The position numbers and the translations under genes are program-made. From Lycorma delicatula (lineage: Eukaryota > Arthropoda > Insecta > Hemiptera > Fulgoridae), in NCBI RefSeq assembly GCF_047948215.1, contig NC_134455.1, positions 150,456,575-150,520,574 on the forward strand: DNA of 64,000 bases, read 5' to 3'. The notes below the pieces were generated by a model, which saw nothing but the letters and a program-made list of their open reading frames with translations, was not told the DNA's origin and ran no database searches. This document shows positions 1 to 11,488 of the stretch, piece by piece. Within the stretch, counting starts at the first letter, position 1; the number at the start of each line of letters is the position of its first letter.

Positions 1-1104
1 AAATTGAAAAACCTTGTTAGCAATAAAGTTAATAATGTAACTTAGTTCACATTGGAATTAAAAAAAAAATCATTTGAGTTCTTGAAAAACATGAAATAAA
101 ATGTATTTTTGATTGTAAATTTTTATACATATAAAGTGTATATATATGACCTACAATTTTAATAGCCTAGATATTTTTAAAATAAAAATTAATACTTACT
201 ACTACATAACAAAAGAAAAATATAATATTCAATCACAAAAATATAGAATTTAAAAATATAGATTTGTAAAAAATAAAGAAATTTCTCCACTTGATGCAAA
301 TTATTTAAATCTGCCAAAAAACTAAATTGAAAAGTATGATAAAAGTAGATAAAGAAAAAAAATTGATATTAGTCAATAGTTATCTACACATAAAGTAACT
401 AAGCTTAGAAACATTGTAGACATAATCCCAATTCTCTATCACAGTCTTCGTTATACGTATTAACTATTTTTACTGTACTATCTGCCTGTCTGCTTGACAT
501 AGTTGCCCACAAAACTTTATAGCAGCCACTGCATTTTCTTCTCTTTACTTTTATTGTTAGATTTAAGTGTGTGAATTCTTTTTAGAGTTTGTTGATGTTG
601 GTTTTTCCCTTCATCTTCTGCAGTAAGTTGATCTGTCAATTTAAACTTCATCATAGATATTTTTGAATTAGAATAATTTATTTTGTGTTAATGTTCTGTA
701 AGTGATAAAAAAATAATAAATAAATCATAATAAAAATATTGGAAATTATGGGAAAAACTATGAAATTTTAGTTTCTGTTTCTCAGAAAAAAATCAAACAT
801 CATTCATTAGTCATATGAAATAATATCATCATTATAATATGTTATGAGATAATTATATAATTAATATTTGTTCACGAATAATTACTAAACCTATAATTTA
901 CAAAATATTATATATTGAAAATACTCCAATCTGAGTAACTTTTGTTTAGGTCATTTTTTTTGTATTGTGTACAGTTTACAAAAAATTGCCTAGGCTGATT
1001 CAAATAAAACTATGTACATAAACTTTTTTTTTGTTGAAAATTCTGTTAATTCAGTAGCAATTTGATCACTATGTTAATAAAATGTAATATTGTATGATAT
1101 ATAA

Positions 1105-1107
1105 ATA

Positions 1108-1138
<31 letters not shown>
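1105..1138. repeat. (TA)n microsatellite
   Basis: An almost pure alternating TA run interrupted once by a G. It is a simple repeat with no further function visible. Confidence 0.9.
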
Positions 1139-1139
<1 letters not shown>

Positions 1140-1460
1140 AAACTTTCCCTCACTGCAATCAAATTAAAAAAGACAGGGGTTTAGTATATGGTGATTGAAG
1201 GATTGTGTTCATCTAATTAGAAAGAAAAATTAACTCAAATATTAAAAGTTTGGCTGATATAAAGAACAGAATTACCCAAGCAAATATATTATTAATATTA
1301 AGTAAGATATTTATCATATCAAATACTTTAGCAAGAAAGCTACAGAGAAATTCAAAAAATTTAATGTACGGAATGAGACTATATATATAATTATTAATAT
1401 TTTAACTACATTTTTTTGTAAAACTTTCATCAAAATTGATGAATATTTTAATAAAATATT

Positions 1461-1494
1461 TTCTGACCAGGTGTTTTCAGATTCCTGGTCAGAA
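1461..1494. repeat. Perfect 11-bp hairpin
   Basis: TTCTGACCAGG at 1461-1471 and its exact reverse complement at 1484-1494, loop of 12. It is just upstream of the LINE remnant. Confidence 0.8.
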
Positions 1495-1534
1495 GTATTA
1501 GTCATCTTCATACTGAAACTTGTTAAAAATAAAT

Positions 1535-2711
1535 CATGCCCTTCCAGTTGTCCTGTATCTGTGACCAGTACTCTGTGCAAGTTGTTGAAATGTATGATAA
1601 ACCATTGTCTAGTATGATACCTTGAGAGAAACATGCTAATTGCCCCCCAAGCAATGTGGTTTTCTCCAAGGTAGATGGGCTATCAATCATGTAGTTGCCC
1701 TGGAATCTGATATTCAAAATGCCTTCCTACTTCATCAATGCCTGGTTGTGGTATTTTTGGATATGCAAAAGGCGTATGACAACGCTTGAAGGAGAAAATT
1801 GCCATAGCTGTAAATTGTATAACAAATTGCATACAAAAACCTGATAATGTGTTTTTTATTTGTTGATGATTTCTCAATTTACGTAAAACCTAAGACTTTA
1901 GCAACTAACAAGAGGCTGTTCCAAAATACAATTATCTGTTTAGAATCATGGTGTAAAATGACAGGATTTTCGTTTTCTCTAGAGAAAACAAATGTATGTT
2001 TTTCACGCTTGAGGGAAGATACTGACTTTCAAGTGTCTTTACATGGTGAACCAGTAGAAGCATGTGCATAGATTAGAATTTTAGAGATGTGGTATAACAC
2101 CTGGGTAATACATTTAAAGTAGCTGAAGGTAAAATATTTAAAAATATTAAATATGCTGAGAGTTTTATCTAATACTCGTTGGAGAGCTGATTGAGTATGC
2201 ATGTTGCACTCTACCAAGCTCTAGTCTGTTTCTGCCTGGACTACGGCTGTGTGACTTGTTCGTTTGTTGCTCGGTCCAATGCTATTAGAATGCTAGATGC
2301 AATCCATCATTCATTCATCTGCCTTGCTACAGGTCCATTTCATGTTCAAGCCCTGTGGGTAAGTCTACAGGTGGAAAGTGGTGAGCCATTTCTTAGTAAT
2401 AGACAGAAGCAAATGATATGCTCCTACATGGCTCGCATTAAAGCACAACCAACTCACCCAACCTTTGATGTGCTACTCTCAAACCAGCATGTTAACCAGA
2501 TACATTCAAGATCTACTGCTCCGCTTGTCATCAAAGCTCAATGCCTTTTCTTGGCTCTTAAGTATACAAATGCCTCCAGTCCTTACTGTTGCTGTTAACG
2601 TTATTATTCTCATTGGCAGCCCTCTTATGTTAATTATTGCTTTGATCTTTGTCAGTATAATAGAAAGAACATGACAAATTCGAATTCGTTTCTTAGAAAA
2701 TGAATTTGATA
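1535..2711 (+). pseudogene. I/jockey-like LINE reverse transcriptase, 5' part (split by a transposon)
   Basis: Degraded reverse transcriptase of a non-LTR retrotransposon. In shifting + frames one reads a finger segment near 1546-1640, then the palm motif A as FLDMQKAYDNA near 1757-1785. Motif C follows as a diverged FVDD box near 1858-1872, then the thumb and connection region (1890-2600). Motifs A and C are only about 80 bases apart, so the part of the palm between them is deleted. The reading stops at a TA at 2710-2711 where a DNA transposon is inserted, and resumes at 6474 with the RNase H domain. The part upstream of the reverse transcriptase (endonuclease, ORF1) is missing, as in a 5'-truncated LINE. 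Clade is inferred from the RT plus RNase H order and cannot be fixed by eye. Confidence 0.75.
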
Positions 2712-2745
2712 ATACAGGGTGACTTAGAGGAAACGGATGTTTTTT

Positions 2746-5210
2746 GAACATCCCAACCCCATAGGAGGAAGACACCCATCATGTGATGTTACTGGTCGCC
2801 ACACCACCCCCTCCATACCAAGGCCTGAGGGGCCTTACCAGAGGTTGTCTTTAGAACTTCTAACTGATTACATCTCACAGTCATCACCCAGGCCTCGGTC
2901 AGGATCCCACCGATGTAATTGCCTCGGCAGACACTTGCATCAGTAAATACATATAAAATTTTGTCTTCACATAGGCCTCAAACGAATATCTTCACATACA
3001 ACCTAACATGATTGCCTCAAACTAACTGAACCTCGGAAGCGCAAACCTCCTGCCTAGTACAAATTTGACAACACCGTTCGTGACTGTGAATGCCTCAGAA
3101 AATGAATGAGTTTAAAGTTAAATCAGTGCTACACTCATACCAGTCAAAATTGTGTTTTATGCAACATAAAAATTCAGACCTTCACCCAAATAAGTTGACC
3201 AGTTTAAGTCACCTAACGGGAGGAATACAACCGCATTCCGGTCCACGCAGGAGCCAGGGACAAGCCCCGCACCCCCACCCAGTCAAATCATGGTTTCTCA
3301 CTTAGCATTAACAAGTCACGATCAGGACTGTCACTGGCGGAGGGAAGCCACACCCCTGGTTGCACAGGCTACCATACCCCAGCAGCACAGCCACCCCCAC
3401 CAGCAGGAGCCCAAATCAAATCACAAACAATACCAATATAACCGTGGCACAATGTCAATGCACCTACCGCCAACCAATCCAATGCCTAAGCCAAAAACCT
3501 AGCCACCCGGGATCCTATCAGGACCAAGTACCTCGATCAAATTTCCTCTGCAGATCTACACATCGCAAGGGCGCAAAGAAAACCAGCCACTATAGACTAT
3601 TCCTCGTGGATCATGCAGTTAGTACAGAGATCCAGAAAGGAATGTATTGTCTCAAGTTCCATAACAGCCAAAATTTAGCCCTGTGACCATATCTGCAGTA
3701 CTTTGGACATCCACGTACTCTTTTAGTCTACAGGACCCTAAATCAATAAATAGTCTGCCTGCAGATGTAAATTTTTGAAAGAGACCAGAACTTATCTCAA
3801 AGACTCCATGATATTTCTGGGTATCACGCCTACCCGTTTTAAAGACCAACTTGTAGTCCTGCCGGAAGGTGGCTTTATCCAAATCAGTGTTCTGCTCCCT
3901 AATGAGGGACAAGACATCGTTGGTCAGGTTATGGTCAGTATCATAGACTATAACACGAGGCCTACGCGTTCTCTTTGGGTCTACCTTCACATTCAATCGC
4001 TTAACCGCCATGGAATCTCTAATTACTTGAATGGTCTGTGTCATTCGCTACTACAACTAATCCCTTGCTGGTCTCTTTAATGTTCCTGATTTTAAGGCCT
4101 TTCTGGTCTCCCCGAAGGGCAAGCTGGAGGTCTTTTTTCAGCTGACTGCTGGACACAGTCGAGGCCTCCGCCCTATTAACAAATGCAACCTCAAGTTTCA
4201 TAGAGGACTGGCTGGTTTCATGTCTAACCTTGACCAACTCAGCATACTTATGCGATTACATCAGAGCCAGGGCCAGTTTCTGAGCTACAGCTACTAATGC
4301 AGGCCATGAGGCAAGATTTTCGAACCCCTCGACAACAGCTGTGAAAGCCACTCAAAATAATTCGAGCCGGGGCAATATCCTCTTGGTAGCAGCACTAGTA
4401 CACTTGGGGTTTGCTAAATAGGATAGGAAGACTAGACCCAGTTCCTGCCAAAACATCACAGGCCAAAGGAGCAGAGCTACCAGGCCTGCACCCAGCTTGC
4501 AAAAAGTTTTTAATAAGTGTGTTCATACCCTCCCGGGTGATCACCCCTTTATCTATCTCTGAACTATCGTCAGGACCAGTGTTCCAGGAGGTCAAAGGAT
4601 AAGGCTCCGGCCCCCTTCTCTGGCTAGGCTTCTTATCTACCTCACTAACATCTGTCATGGTCGGAGAAGCCCTGACCTAAGAGTGTACGAACAAAGCGCA
4701 CACTGTATTCCTTCTACTTAGATGTTGGTCACAAGCCCACGAGCATGACGACTACCCGCAGTGAGCCATGGGCAGCTGGAGACCTTCTGTATTTTCCTGT
4801 CACTTTTGCACCTCTTCGTTGCTACTGGATCAAATGTATGAAACCAAAGATCAACACACAGTTACAGATTACGGCCCCCGTTTTAAAAGAGCATGAGCAG
4901 GACTATGGGTAAAGGCCCCTTTGCTCGTAACAGGGACTTGTGAGGAGTTGTTGCCACTCTTTTCGACACAATGAGGCGAGTGCTCAAACAAATTGTGCAC
5001 CAAATCCTCTGAATCCCTGTGAAAAGAATCATCTAAACAGTAAGGGCATAAAACCGTTGGAACAGTTCTCAGACAGCAAGATTGTGAAACTGGGGAAGGT
5101 ACACACTCTACCACCAGCTCAAAAACAGAACTGAAAAAGACTTTATACAATGCAATCTCTGTTTGTGAATAGAGCCCAGAGGTCAAAACATAAAAGCACC
5201 AGCCAGTGCA
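2746..5210 (-). mobile_element. R1-like LINE fragment with ORF1 (gag) only, nested in the 2712-6473 transposon
   Basis: GC-richer than its surroundings and coding on the minus strand. Going 5' to 3': about 5186-4869 carries a C2H2-type finger (CPYC then H and H, spacing CX2CX13HX4H). About 4658-4395 is a hydrophilic linker. About 4237-3652 carries an ORF1 core with motifs LVFKTGRRD, LFQKFTSAGRLFIDLGSC and LKEYVDVQ, typical of R1/jockey gag proteins just before the CCHC knuckles. The knuckles and the whole ORF2 (endonuclease and RT) are not seen. From 3650 to 2746 only a GC-rich tail resembling a 3' UTR follows, ending in a short A run on its own strand. Boundaries are approximate; no target duplication was found. 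Frames are broken several times, so no product is expected. Confidence 0.65.
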
Positions 5211-5281
5211 TTTTTGTTACTTGTGGTGGAGAGATTGAGGTTAGGTAATTCACTTAAGTACAGCCTACCATTTTAGTCACA

Positions 5282-6348
5282 ATGGAGCAGTGGACGATAC
5301 AGCATTTTGTTTTCACATACAATACTTTTATTCGAAATGAGTCTATTGTCACAACACAGCAGATCTTTTACACTACTTCAACATTGGTCTGAATGGCACA
5401 GTTCAAACCAAAACACGTTAAGATGGCTTCAGGCGTTCAGAACAACAGGAACAATAACAAAAAAAGCCACCAGGCCCTGCAAGAACCATAAGGATGCCCG
5501 AAAACATTGCCAGAGTGAGAGCAGCATTAGTCAGGAGTCTGAGTCGATCTGCATGCAGACATGTACGAAAACTAAACATGAGCCATGATTGTGTGAGGAA
5601 GATTTTACAACTTGATTTGAAATTCCATCTATATAAAATGCAGGTGGTCCAGCAACTTAAAATGGGGGACAATGAACAAAAAAAAACTTTGCAGTGCATA
5701 TTCAAATGTTTAATGGTAACCCTAATGCAATACTCTTAATGAGTGACGAAGCTCATTTTCACCTAAACAGCTCGGTAAACAAACAAAACTTTCATTACTA
5801 GGCCCCGCAAAATCCCTGTAACGTTCATGAAAAACCTCTCCACTCTCCAAAAGTTACTGCTCGGTGTGCGGTTGCTCATTTTGAAGTAATCGGGCCGTAT
5901 TTTTTTGAGGAAATGGCATCACAGTGACAGTGAACTCACAACACTATGTTCACATGTTGATTACATTTCCGGATCAGAACTTCAGTGGCGAGGATTAAAC
6001 ATGAAAATTGTTTATTTCTAACAGGAGGCTACAGTGCGCACTTCCCGCACTTCGATGGCAGTTGTAAGAAACATGTTTCCTGGCCAGCTGGTTTCACGTT
6101 TTGGTGACATACCATGGTCGACAAGGTCACCGGATTTGTCTTCCTTTGACTATTTCCCGTGGAAATATTTGAAAGAAGGTGTTTATACTCACAAACCCCG
6201 TAATTTAATAGACTTCAAAGATGCAATTATAGAAGGATGTATTTGATCGAACAAGACGTGTTGACCCGACTTGAGGATGATTTTCGAAAGAGGCTGGAAA
6301 CCTGCATTCAAATGGATGGCTACCACATGAGTGACATAATTTTAAAAA
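5282..6348 (+). pseudogene. DUF4817-type mariner transposase, broken
   Basis: The start codon at 5282 opens an N-terminus typical of the insect DUF4817 transposases (MEQWT...). A helix-turn-helix region follows around 5400-5640, read in two frames. The catalytic core has the first Asp in MSDEAHFHL (about 5738-5762) and the last Asp in RSPDLSSFDYFP (about 6127-6162). The usual QDGA box around the second Asp is replaced by QEATVRTS near 6024-6045, so a catalytic residue is lost. The C-terminal end reads about 6250-6348. Several frameshifts and stops are present. The family is a cut-and-paste transposase acting in the nucleus; this copy is dead. Confidence 0.8.
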
Positions 6349-6473
6349 AATTACTATTTTTAATCAAATAGTATGTTTTGACCTTTATTTGTGTAACAGT
6401 AAAATAACATTTTGTAAATTCACTTTGTACTGCTCGTTTGAAAACCGTCTGTTTCCTGCAAGTCATCCTGTAT

Positions 6474-7555
6474 TATAAGTAGCATGAAACCTGATGTTAC
6501 AGTTTATATGGATGGCTCTAGAAATGTTAATTCTATTGGTTGTGCCTTTGTTGTTGGCAACAATCACCAATATTTTTGTTGCAGAACTGTGTGCCTTACA
6601 TATAATTAGCCCAAAATATCGACATGTTCTTGTTTGCTCAGATTCCATGAGTGCCCTACAGACAGTTAATGATGTGTACTCTAAACCCCCTGTTGTCTGT
6701 GAGATTCATTGTGTCATTTCACAAATGATGTTATACAACAGTGAACTTCTGCTGGATACCCAGCCATATAGGAATTTCAGCCAATGAGCATGCAGATAGT
6801 ACAGCAAGAAAACTTGTTTCCAGCCTTCTTTCACCGATCTTGTCTGTTTGCTGAAGAGGGTGGTTTATGATGAGTGGCAAAATGAATGGAATACTATCAT
6901 GAACAACAAACTTCACCAATTTAAGAACCCTGTTTCACTGTGGAGCTCCTCATGCAGAATTAACCGTCAAGAGGAGGTGGTTATCATCTGCTGTTTGCAA
7001 ATAGGGCACACTAGACTTACTCATGGATATCTGATGACTCAAGACAGATGTACCAGTTTATGCTCGCCTTTAAAGGGGTTATGCATCTTTTTGAGTTCGT
7101 CGCAGTTGCTGACTGACATTGCACCACATCCTTGTGGATTGTATCCGTTATGCGGCAGTATGTCGCAGTTTTAGGCTGGGGACTAACATTCAAACTATTC
7201 TAGGGGATGGTGAAACAAAGTAGTTTTATGATTCCTTAGGGCTGTCCATTTATATTCAAATATTTGAATTACTGTGTTGTTTCTATTTATCCCATTTGCC
7301 GTAAAACATGATAATGTTATTATCTTAATCAGATGTATAGTAATGATATATCTGTGCTTTTATTTTGTTCTTAGCATACGCTACAGGTTATTTTTCATTT
7401 TAAGATTATTTTAATTGTTTTTTACAAATGTTTTTGTTTTTAATTAAAAATTGTGAATTTTTTACATTACTTTTTCAAAACGCATACATCCTGTTTGGGC
7501 GATGATAATGCCGAAGTGTTTTTACCCAAAAAAGATTAAAAAAAACTAGTTTGCC
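6474..7555 (+). pseudogene. I/jockey-like LINE, 3' part: RNase H domain, C-terminus and 3' UTR
   Basis: Continuation of the LINE that begins at 1535. The RNase H start is visible as VTVYMDGS (about 6494-6517), followed by the second acidic segment ELCALHIIS and LVCSDSMSALQTV (about 6580-6670). The segment about 6780-6850 and the C-terminal QIGHTRLTHGYLMT motif (about 7000-7040) follow, and the terminal HxxLDC-type box lies near 7125-7170. Domains read in at least three frames, so it is inactive. The 3' UTR runs to an A-rich end at about 7535-7555. Confidence 0.75.
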
Positions 7556-7562
7556 AAATAAC

Positions 7563-7905
7563 AGTGATCCACATCATTGTGGATTATATCTGTTATGCGG
7601 CATTATGTCGCAAATTTAACCTAGAGGCTAACATGCAAACTACTCTAGGGGATAATGAAATGTTGTTATCTTATGTTTTATGTTTTCTTAGGGCCATCCA
7701 TTTACATCCCAATATTTAAATAGCTGTAGTGAGTTTCAGATATTCATGCCAATTGCTGTAAAGTAGATTGTTTTTTTTTTTTTTACAATAATTGAGATAT
7801 ATTATATGATATATTTTTGTTTATTGCAACAAATATATCTTGTCCAAGCGATAATGCAAATCATTTATCGCATTGATAAACCTCCACCAATAAAAAATTG
7901 TTATT
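7563..7905 (+). mobile_element. Second, 5'-truncated 3' end of the same LINE family
   Basis: From 7563 the sequence re-aligns with 7121 onward: the CATC-TGTGGATT segment, the TATGCGGCA-TATGTCGCA segment, the CTAGGGGAT segment and the CTTAGGGC-TCCATTTA segment recur in the same order and strand. It is therefore a second copy of the LINE 3' terminus, placed directly after the first. Whether it is an independent truncated insertion or a tandem duplication cannot be decided by eye. It ends near a short A-rich stretch at about 7880-7905. Confidence 0.7.
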
Positions 7906-8357
7906 ATTGTACTCAAGATGTATCGTAAGTTTTTGTATGACTACATCTATTAGTAAATAGAAAGTGTTCAATTAGTCATGGTTTCAGTGTAATCATTACT
8001 AATTGATTATTACTCAGTCTAGACACAGTTATAATACCACAATTGAAAAGGTCAATCTAGTGATGAACAGCACTCAAATTAATTGATAAATTTGTAAACT
8101 GATGACTATATGTTAATTCAAACATTATGTAATAAATGTTCACACATTGCTTTTTACTCAAAATCTATGGCTGATTGCCCCATCTAAAGTTTAAATAACA
8201 GCTGAATGTTAATATTAGGTGCTCGATAGAATTTGCATCAGTTCCTTGTCTAATGCAGGAATTGATTCATTGTTTAAACTTGAAATTAATTCATTACTTT
8301 TAGGTTGAGAGGATGATTGTTAAATTGAATAGTTTAATTATAGTTAGATTGAGTATA
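7906..8357. other. Stretch without a gene
   Basis: AT-rich DNA with no recognisable exon or transposon protein. It separates the LINE tail from a mariner element. Confidence 0.5.
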
Positions 8358-9676
8358 CAAGGTGCTACCCAAAAGTTAGGGAATTTTACCATAAAAATAA
8401 AATAGCTTACCATAACTTATAATTTCCACTGTCTCCTTCAAAGCAATCCCCTTGGGCATTGATACAGTGTTCCCAACATTTTTCCCATGATTCCATGCAT
8501 CCCTGGAAGTCTGCAGGTGTAAGTGTTCGAAGCATGTTCTGCGTTTCTTCCTGAATCTCCTCAATTGTGTTAAAACAACGGCCTTTCAATTGAAATTTTA
8601 TTTTCAGAAAGAGAAAAAAGTCACACGGGGCAGCAAGGTCAGGCAAATAGGGTGGGTGGGGAATCACTACCGTCTTTTTGGAAGCCAAGAAATTCCAAAC
8701 AGCTAGCGATGTGTGCACGGGCATGTCATGGTGCAGAACCCAGCTGTTGTTACCCCACAGATCTGAACGTTTGTGCCTAATGCTTTCATGTAACCACTTC
8801 AAAACTTCACAATAAAACATCCCATTGATAGTTTGACCAAGAGGAACAAATTCCTTATGGATAATGCCTTTGATGTAGAAATAAACAATCATCATGGACT
8901 TCATGTTGCTGCGAACTTGGCGTGATTTTTTTGGCCGCGGTGAACTTTGCGACTTCCACTGCGACAACTGCTGCTTAGTTTCAAGGTCGTACCCATACAA
9001 CCATGACTCATCACCGGTTATGATGTTGGAGATGAAGTTAGGGTCATCTCTTGCTGAATTTTTCAATTCACTACAGACAGCTACGCAATTTTGTTTCCGG
9101 TTGCTGTTCAACAGTCTCGGTACAAATTTTGCAGCAATGCGTCTCATGTTCATTGTTCGACAAGATGCGTTGCACAGATCCATATGACATTTGTACGAAT
9201 GCACAAACATCATGGATTGTTTGTCTACTATCTGCAACAATAGCCTCTCACACTTTCGCTATGTTTTCTGGTGTTGCGCTTGTTGATGGTCTTCCTGAAC
9301 ACTCATCGTCATCAACTGTTGTTCGTCCATCTTTGAATCGTCTGTACCACAAAAAATTTTTACTTTTACTCATAGCATTGTCACCAAATGCTTCCACAAG
9401 CATGCGATGGGTTTCTGCACCAGTTTTTTTAAGCACGAAGCAAAATTTGATTCAGGTTCTTTGCTCTTTAAAATCTGCCATGTAGAACTTCACCGAAGCA
9501 GTAAAACACAACGTTACACAACCGCACCAAAGTCAGCAATGCAGCCTCTCACCTTCACAGCTGTTGGAGCACTGATTCACAAAGAGTACTGTTAGCCACA
9601 TCTAGCGGCAGCAGGTCGTACCAGGAATGGTTCGCACGTGAAATTCAAATTCCCCGAACTTTTGGGTAGCACCTCA
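8358..9676 (-). mobile_element. mariner (DD34D) element with both TIRs and TA duplication
   Basis: The ends are inverted copies: left, two bases then AGGTGCTACCCAAAAGTT; right, the same 18 bases in reverse, each followed inward by a GGGAATTT-type segment. TA flanks both ends (8356-8357 and 9677-9678). The length of 1319 bp is the usual size for a mariner. It encodes one transposase on the minus strand, inactivated by two stops and a frameshift. Confidence 0.92.
8407..9480 (-). pseudogene. mariner transposase, inactivated
   Basis: The likely start is the ATG at 9480 (MADFKEQRT), then a TGA, then the helix-turn-helix part (about 9436-9248, with FLWYRRFKDGR and SGRPSTSATPEN). A second TGA replaces the Arg codon of the KVREAI-type linker at about 9245. 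A frameshift near 9150 leads into the catalytic domain. The three catalytic Asp are visible in ITGDESW, LHHDMPVHT and LAAPCDFFLF, with 34 residues between the second and third, the DD34D signature. The first 30 or so codons of the long minus-strand ORF at 9240-8407 are an out-of-frame read of this gene, not its true N-terminus. The + strand ORFs at 8894-9595 are shadows. Confidence 0.9.
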
Positions 9677-9678
9677 TA

Positions 9679-10626
9679 TTCATAAATTTCAAGTTTATCC
9701 ATCAAAATTGGAAAATAAAACAAACATAGCATAGTTTTGTAATAGCACAATTAAATGTTGCATCACAAAGTTTTAAAACTTAAGAATACTGTACATTGTA
9801 TCAGAAAACAATTTAGTTATAACAGAAGCTGTTAAATTTTGCTATAAAATATGATGAAAAAATACTGAATGAATAAACAAACATAAATTGTTTAGGTACT
9901 GTGTAGCATATTAATGTGCCATAGGAATGTAACAAATTGTATATGCCAATTAAATTTAAATTCATTTTCACTTTACTACATAAAACTGTCCACGAAATGA
10001 CTTGGCATCAGGTAATCATAAAAGAAAACTTGTAATTTATTAATTTTCAATTAACATTTTAAACCAAATAATTAGTCATAAAGCCATTAAAGGTTGCAAG
10101 GGAAGCAAAAAAGGAATTTCAAAAATTAAATAATCAGTCAATTACAAACAAGTTATTATACATGCAGCTGAATTTTGGGACAGTATTTTACTTGATTTAA
10201 TATTACTAAAGAAAAAATTGTTTAGCATTTAAAATAACACAACTTACAGATAAAGAATTATAGCTCATATTAGGAAATAAGTATACCGTACCTAGTGGTT
10301 ATGGTTAAAATTTGACATATTTAATATGAAATACAGAAAGTTTCTGGGCCTCATCAGTGTATTTTATAATTTGATTAAGAGATGGATTTAAGAATAAAGT
10401 TAATGGATTTTAATTTATTTTTTAATCTTGTTTGAAGAAGAATTGTCTTTTGATTTTCATGTTTAATTACATTATCCAGAAAATACTTTTTAGTCTTTAA
10501 CAAAAAAATAAAACTGATAAATCAGCCTAGTATATTTATAATTGATAAATGTCTGTTTATGTCATTAATATTTCTTAATATTTTATTTTCTTGTGATGCT
10601 TCATAATTATTTTAATTTTCTTTCAG
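9679..10626. other. Intronic AT-rich stretch without other features
   Basis: No coding signal. It ends in a pyrimidine-rich tract and AG at 10625-10626, the acceptor of the first visible exon. Confidence 0.6.
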
Positions 10627-10743
10627 TTGGAAGCTATGCGCGAAGAAGCTAACAGTGATGCACATGTAAATCATTTACGCCAATTGGAGGAACAATTTAA
10701 AAAACAATGTAGTTCAACAGTTCTCAGACAGATCAAATTACAA
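10627..10743 (+). CDS. Pericentrin/AKAP450-like coiled-coil gene, internal exon 1 of those visible
   Basis: 117 bases, 39 codons, phase 0 at both ends, between a TTTCTTTCAG acceptor and a GTGAGT donor. It encodes LEAMREEANSD followed by HLRQLEEQFKKQ, a charged amphipathic helix suited to a parallel coiled coil. There is no start codon context, so the gene begins upstream, possibly outside the window. The following intron is about 9.6 kb and holds a complete R1-like LINE. Family assignment rests on the sum of all exons, not on this one. Confidence 0.75.
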
Positions 10744-11324
10744 GTGAGTCTATTTGTTAAATATTTAAAGTATGGAGATTAGCCCTTTGAGGGCCAAGCA
10801 TCTTTGTAATAACCATTTGTTATTTGAAATGAAGTACCATCAAATACCTAATAGAAATTGGTCATAAGACACCCTTATGTGCATGCTAAAAGCTTCCTTC
10901 ATTGTTGAAATCTTTTAGTTAGTTTAATTGTATCAAATAAGAAAACTGTGATCCTTTGTTTTGGCCTGTCAGGGGTTGGTTTTTTGTATGTAATATATCC
11001 TTGTGGCAGAAGTTATCGGTCATCAGCCACAAATGTTTCATAGATATTTACTAAATATTTTTAATAACTTATTATTAATTCAATCCCACAAAATCCTGAA
11101 CTGGCTGAATTTTAAAAGGCAGGTTGTACCTTTTTGTAGAAAATTTTTGTAGCTATAATAGTAAGCATATGTGGAAATTTTCAAATGCCACTTTTCAAGG
11201 CTAATTGAGTACTTTGAAAACGCTAACTTACAAAAAAAATATCGCTCTACAGAATAAAAGAAAAGATTATCTTGCATGAAAAAGTACATTTTACCATAAC
11301 TTTTATCATTTTATTTCTAAAGTA
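10744..11324. other. Start of intron, unassigned sequence
   Basis: No coding signal. It begins with a GCCCT-TTGA-GGGC mini-palindrome near 10781-10793, a style often seen at ends of uncharacterised interspersed repeats, but no partner end was found. Confidence 0.4.
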
Positions 11325-11488
11325 ATTATAATGAGGCAGGCCACGTTTGGAGTATGTAAAACAAATTGTTGGGGATGTAGGATGTAGAGGGTATACTGAA
11401 ATGAAACGACTAGCACTAGATAGGGAATCTTGGAGAGCTGCATCAAACCAGTCAAATGACTGAAGACAAAAAAAAAAAAAAAAAAAAA
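11325..11488 (+). mobile_element. 5'-truncated LINE 3' tail with poly-A
   Basis: About 160 bases ending in a run of some twenty A. The last coding part reads MKRLALDRESWRAASNQ, then a stop shortly before the A run. This is typical of the C-terminus of RTE/CR1-type endonuclease-reverse transcriptases in arthropods. Everything upstream is missing, which is normal for LINE copies truncated during target-primed reverse transcription. Confidence 0.6.

Larger units (their letters stand above)
1..1534. other. AT-rich stretch without a gene
   Basis: No exon or transposon protein is recognisable here on either strand. The stretch is low-complexity AT-rich DNA with poly-A and poly-T runs, a TA microsatellite and one short perfect hairpin (listed separately). 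It is probably intron or upstream flank of the coiled-coil gene, because the first exon seen at 10627 begins inside an open reading frame. Confidence 0.6.
2712..6473 (+). mobile_element. DUF4817-type Tc1/mariner (IS630) transposon, itself interrupted
   Basis: Terminal inverted repeats are clear. The left end starts ATACAGGGTGACTTAGAGG, and the right end read in reverse starts ATACAGGATGACTTGCAGG, with further matching bases inward. Both ends abut a TA (2710-2711 and 6474-6475), the target duplication of the Tc1/mariner superfamily. The distance of about 3.8 kb is far too long for such an element because about 2.4 kb of an R1-like LINE fragment lies between the left TIR and the transposase. 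The element sits inside a LINE reading frame. Removing it with one TA copy rejoins that frame exactly. Confidence 0.85.

Noticed and set aside
3090..3686. Plus-strand ORFs of 60-108 aa, His/Pro/Gln-rich
   Set aside because: They are shadows of the minus-strand GC-rich 3' part of an R1-like fragment; no domain and no splice context.
8894..9595. Plus-strand ORFs of 62-144 aa
   Set aside because: Antisense reads of the mariner transposase on the minus strand.
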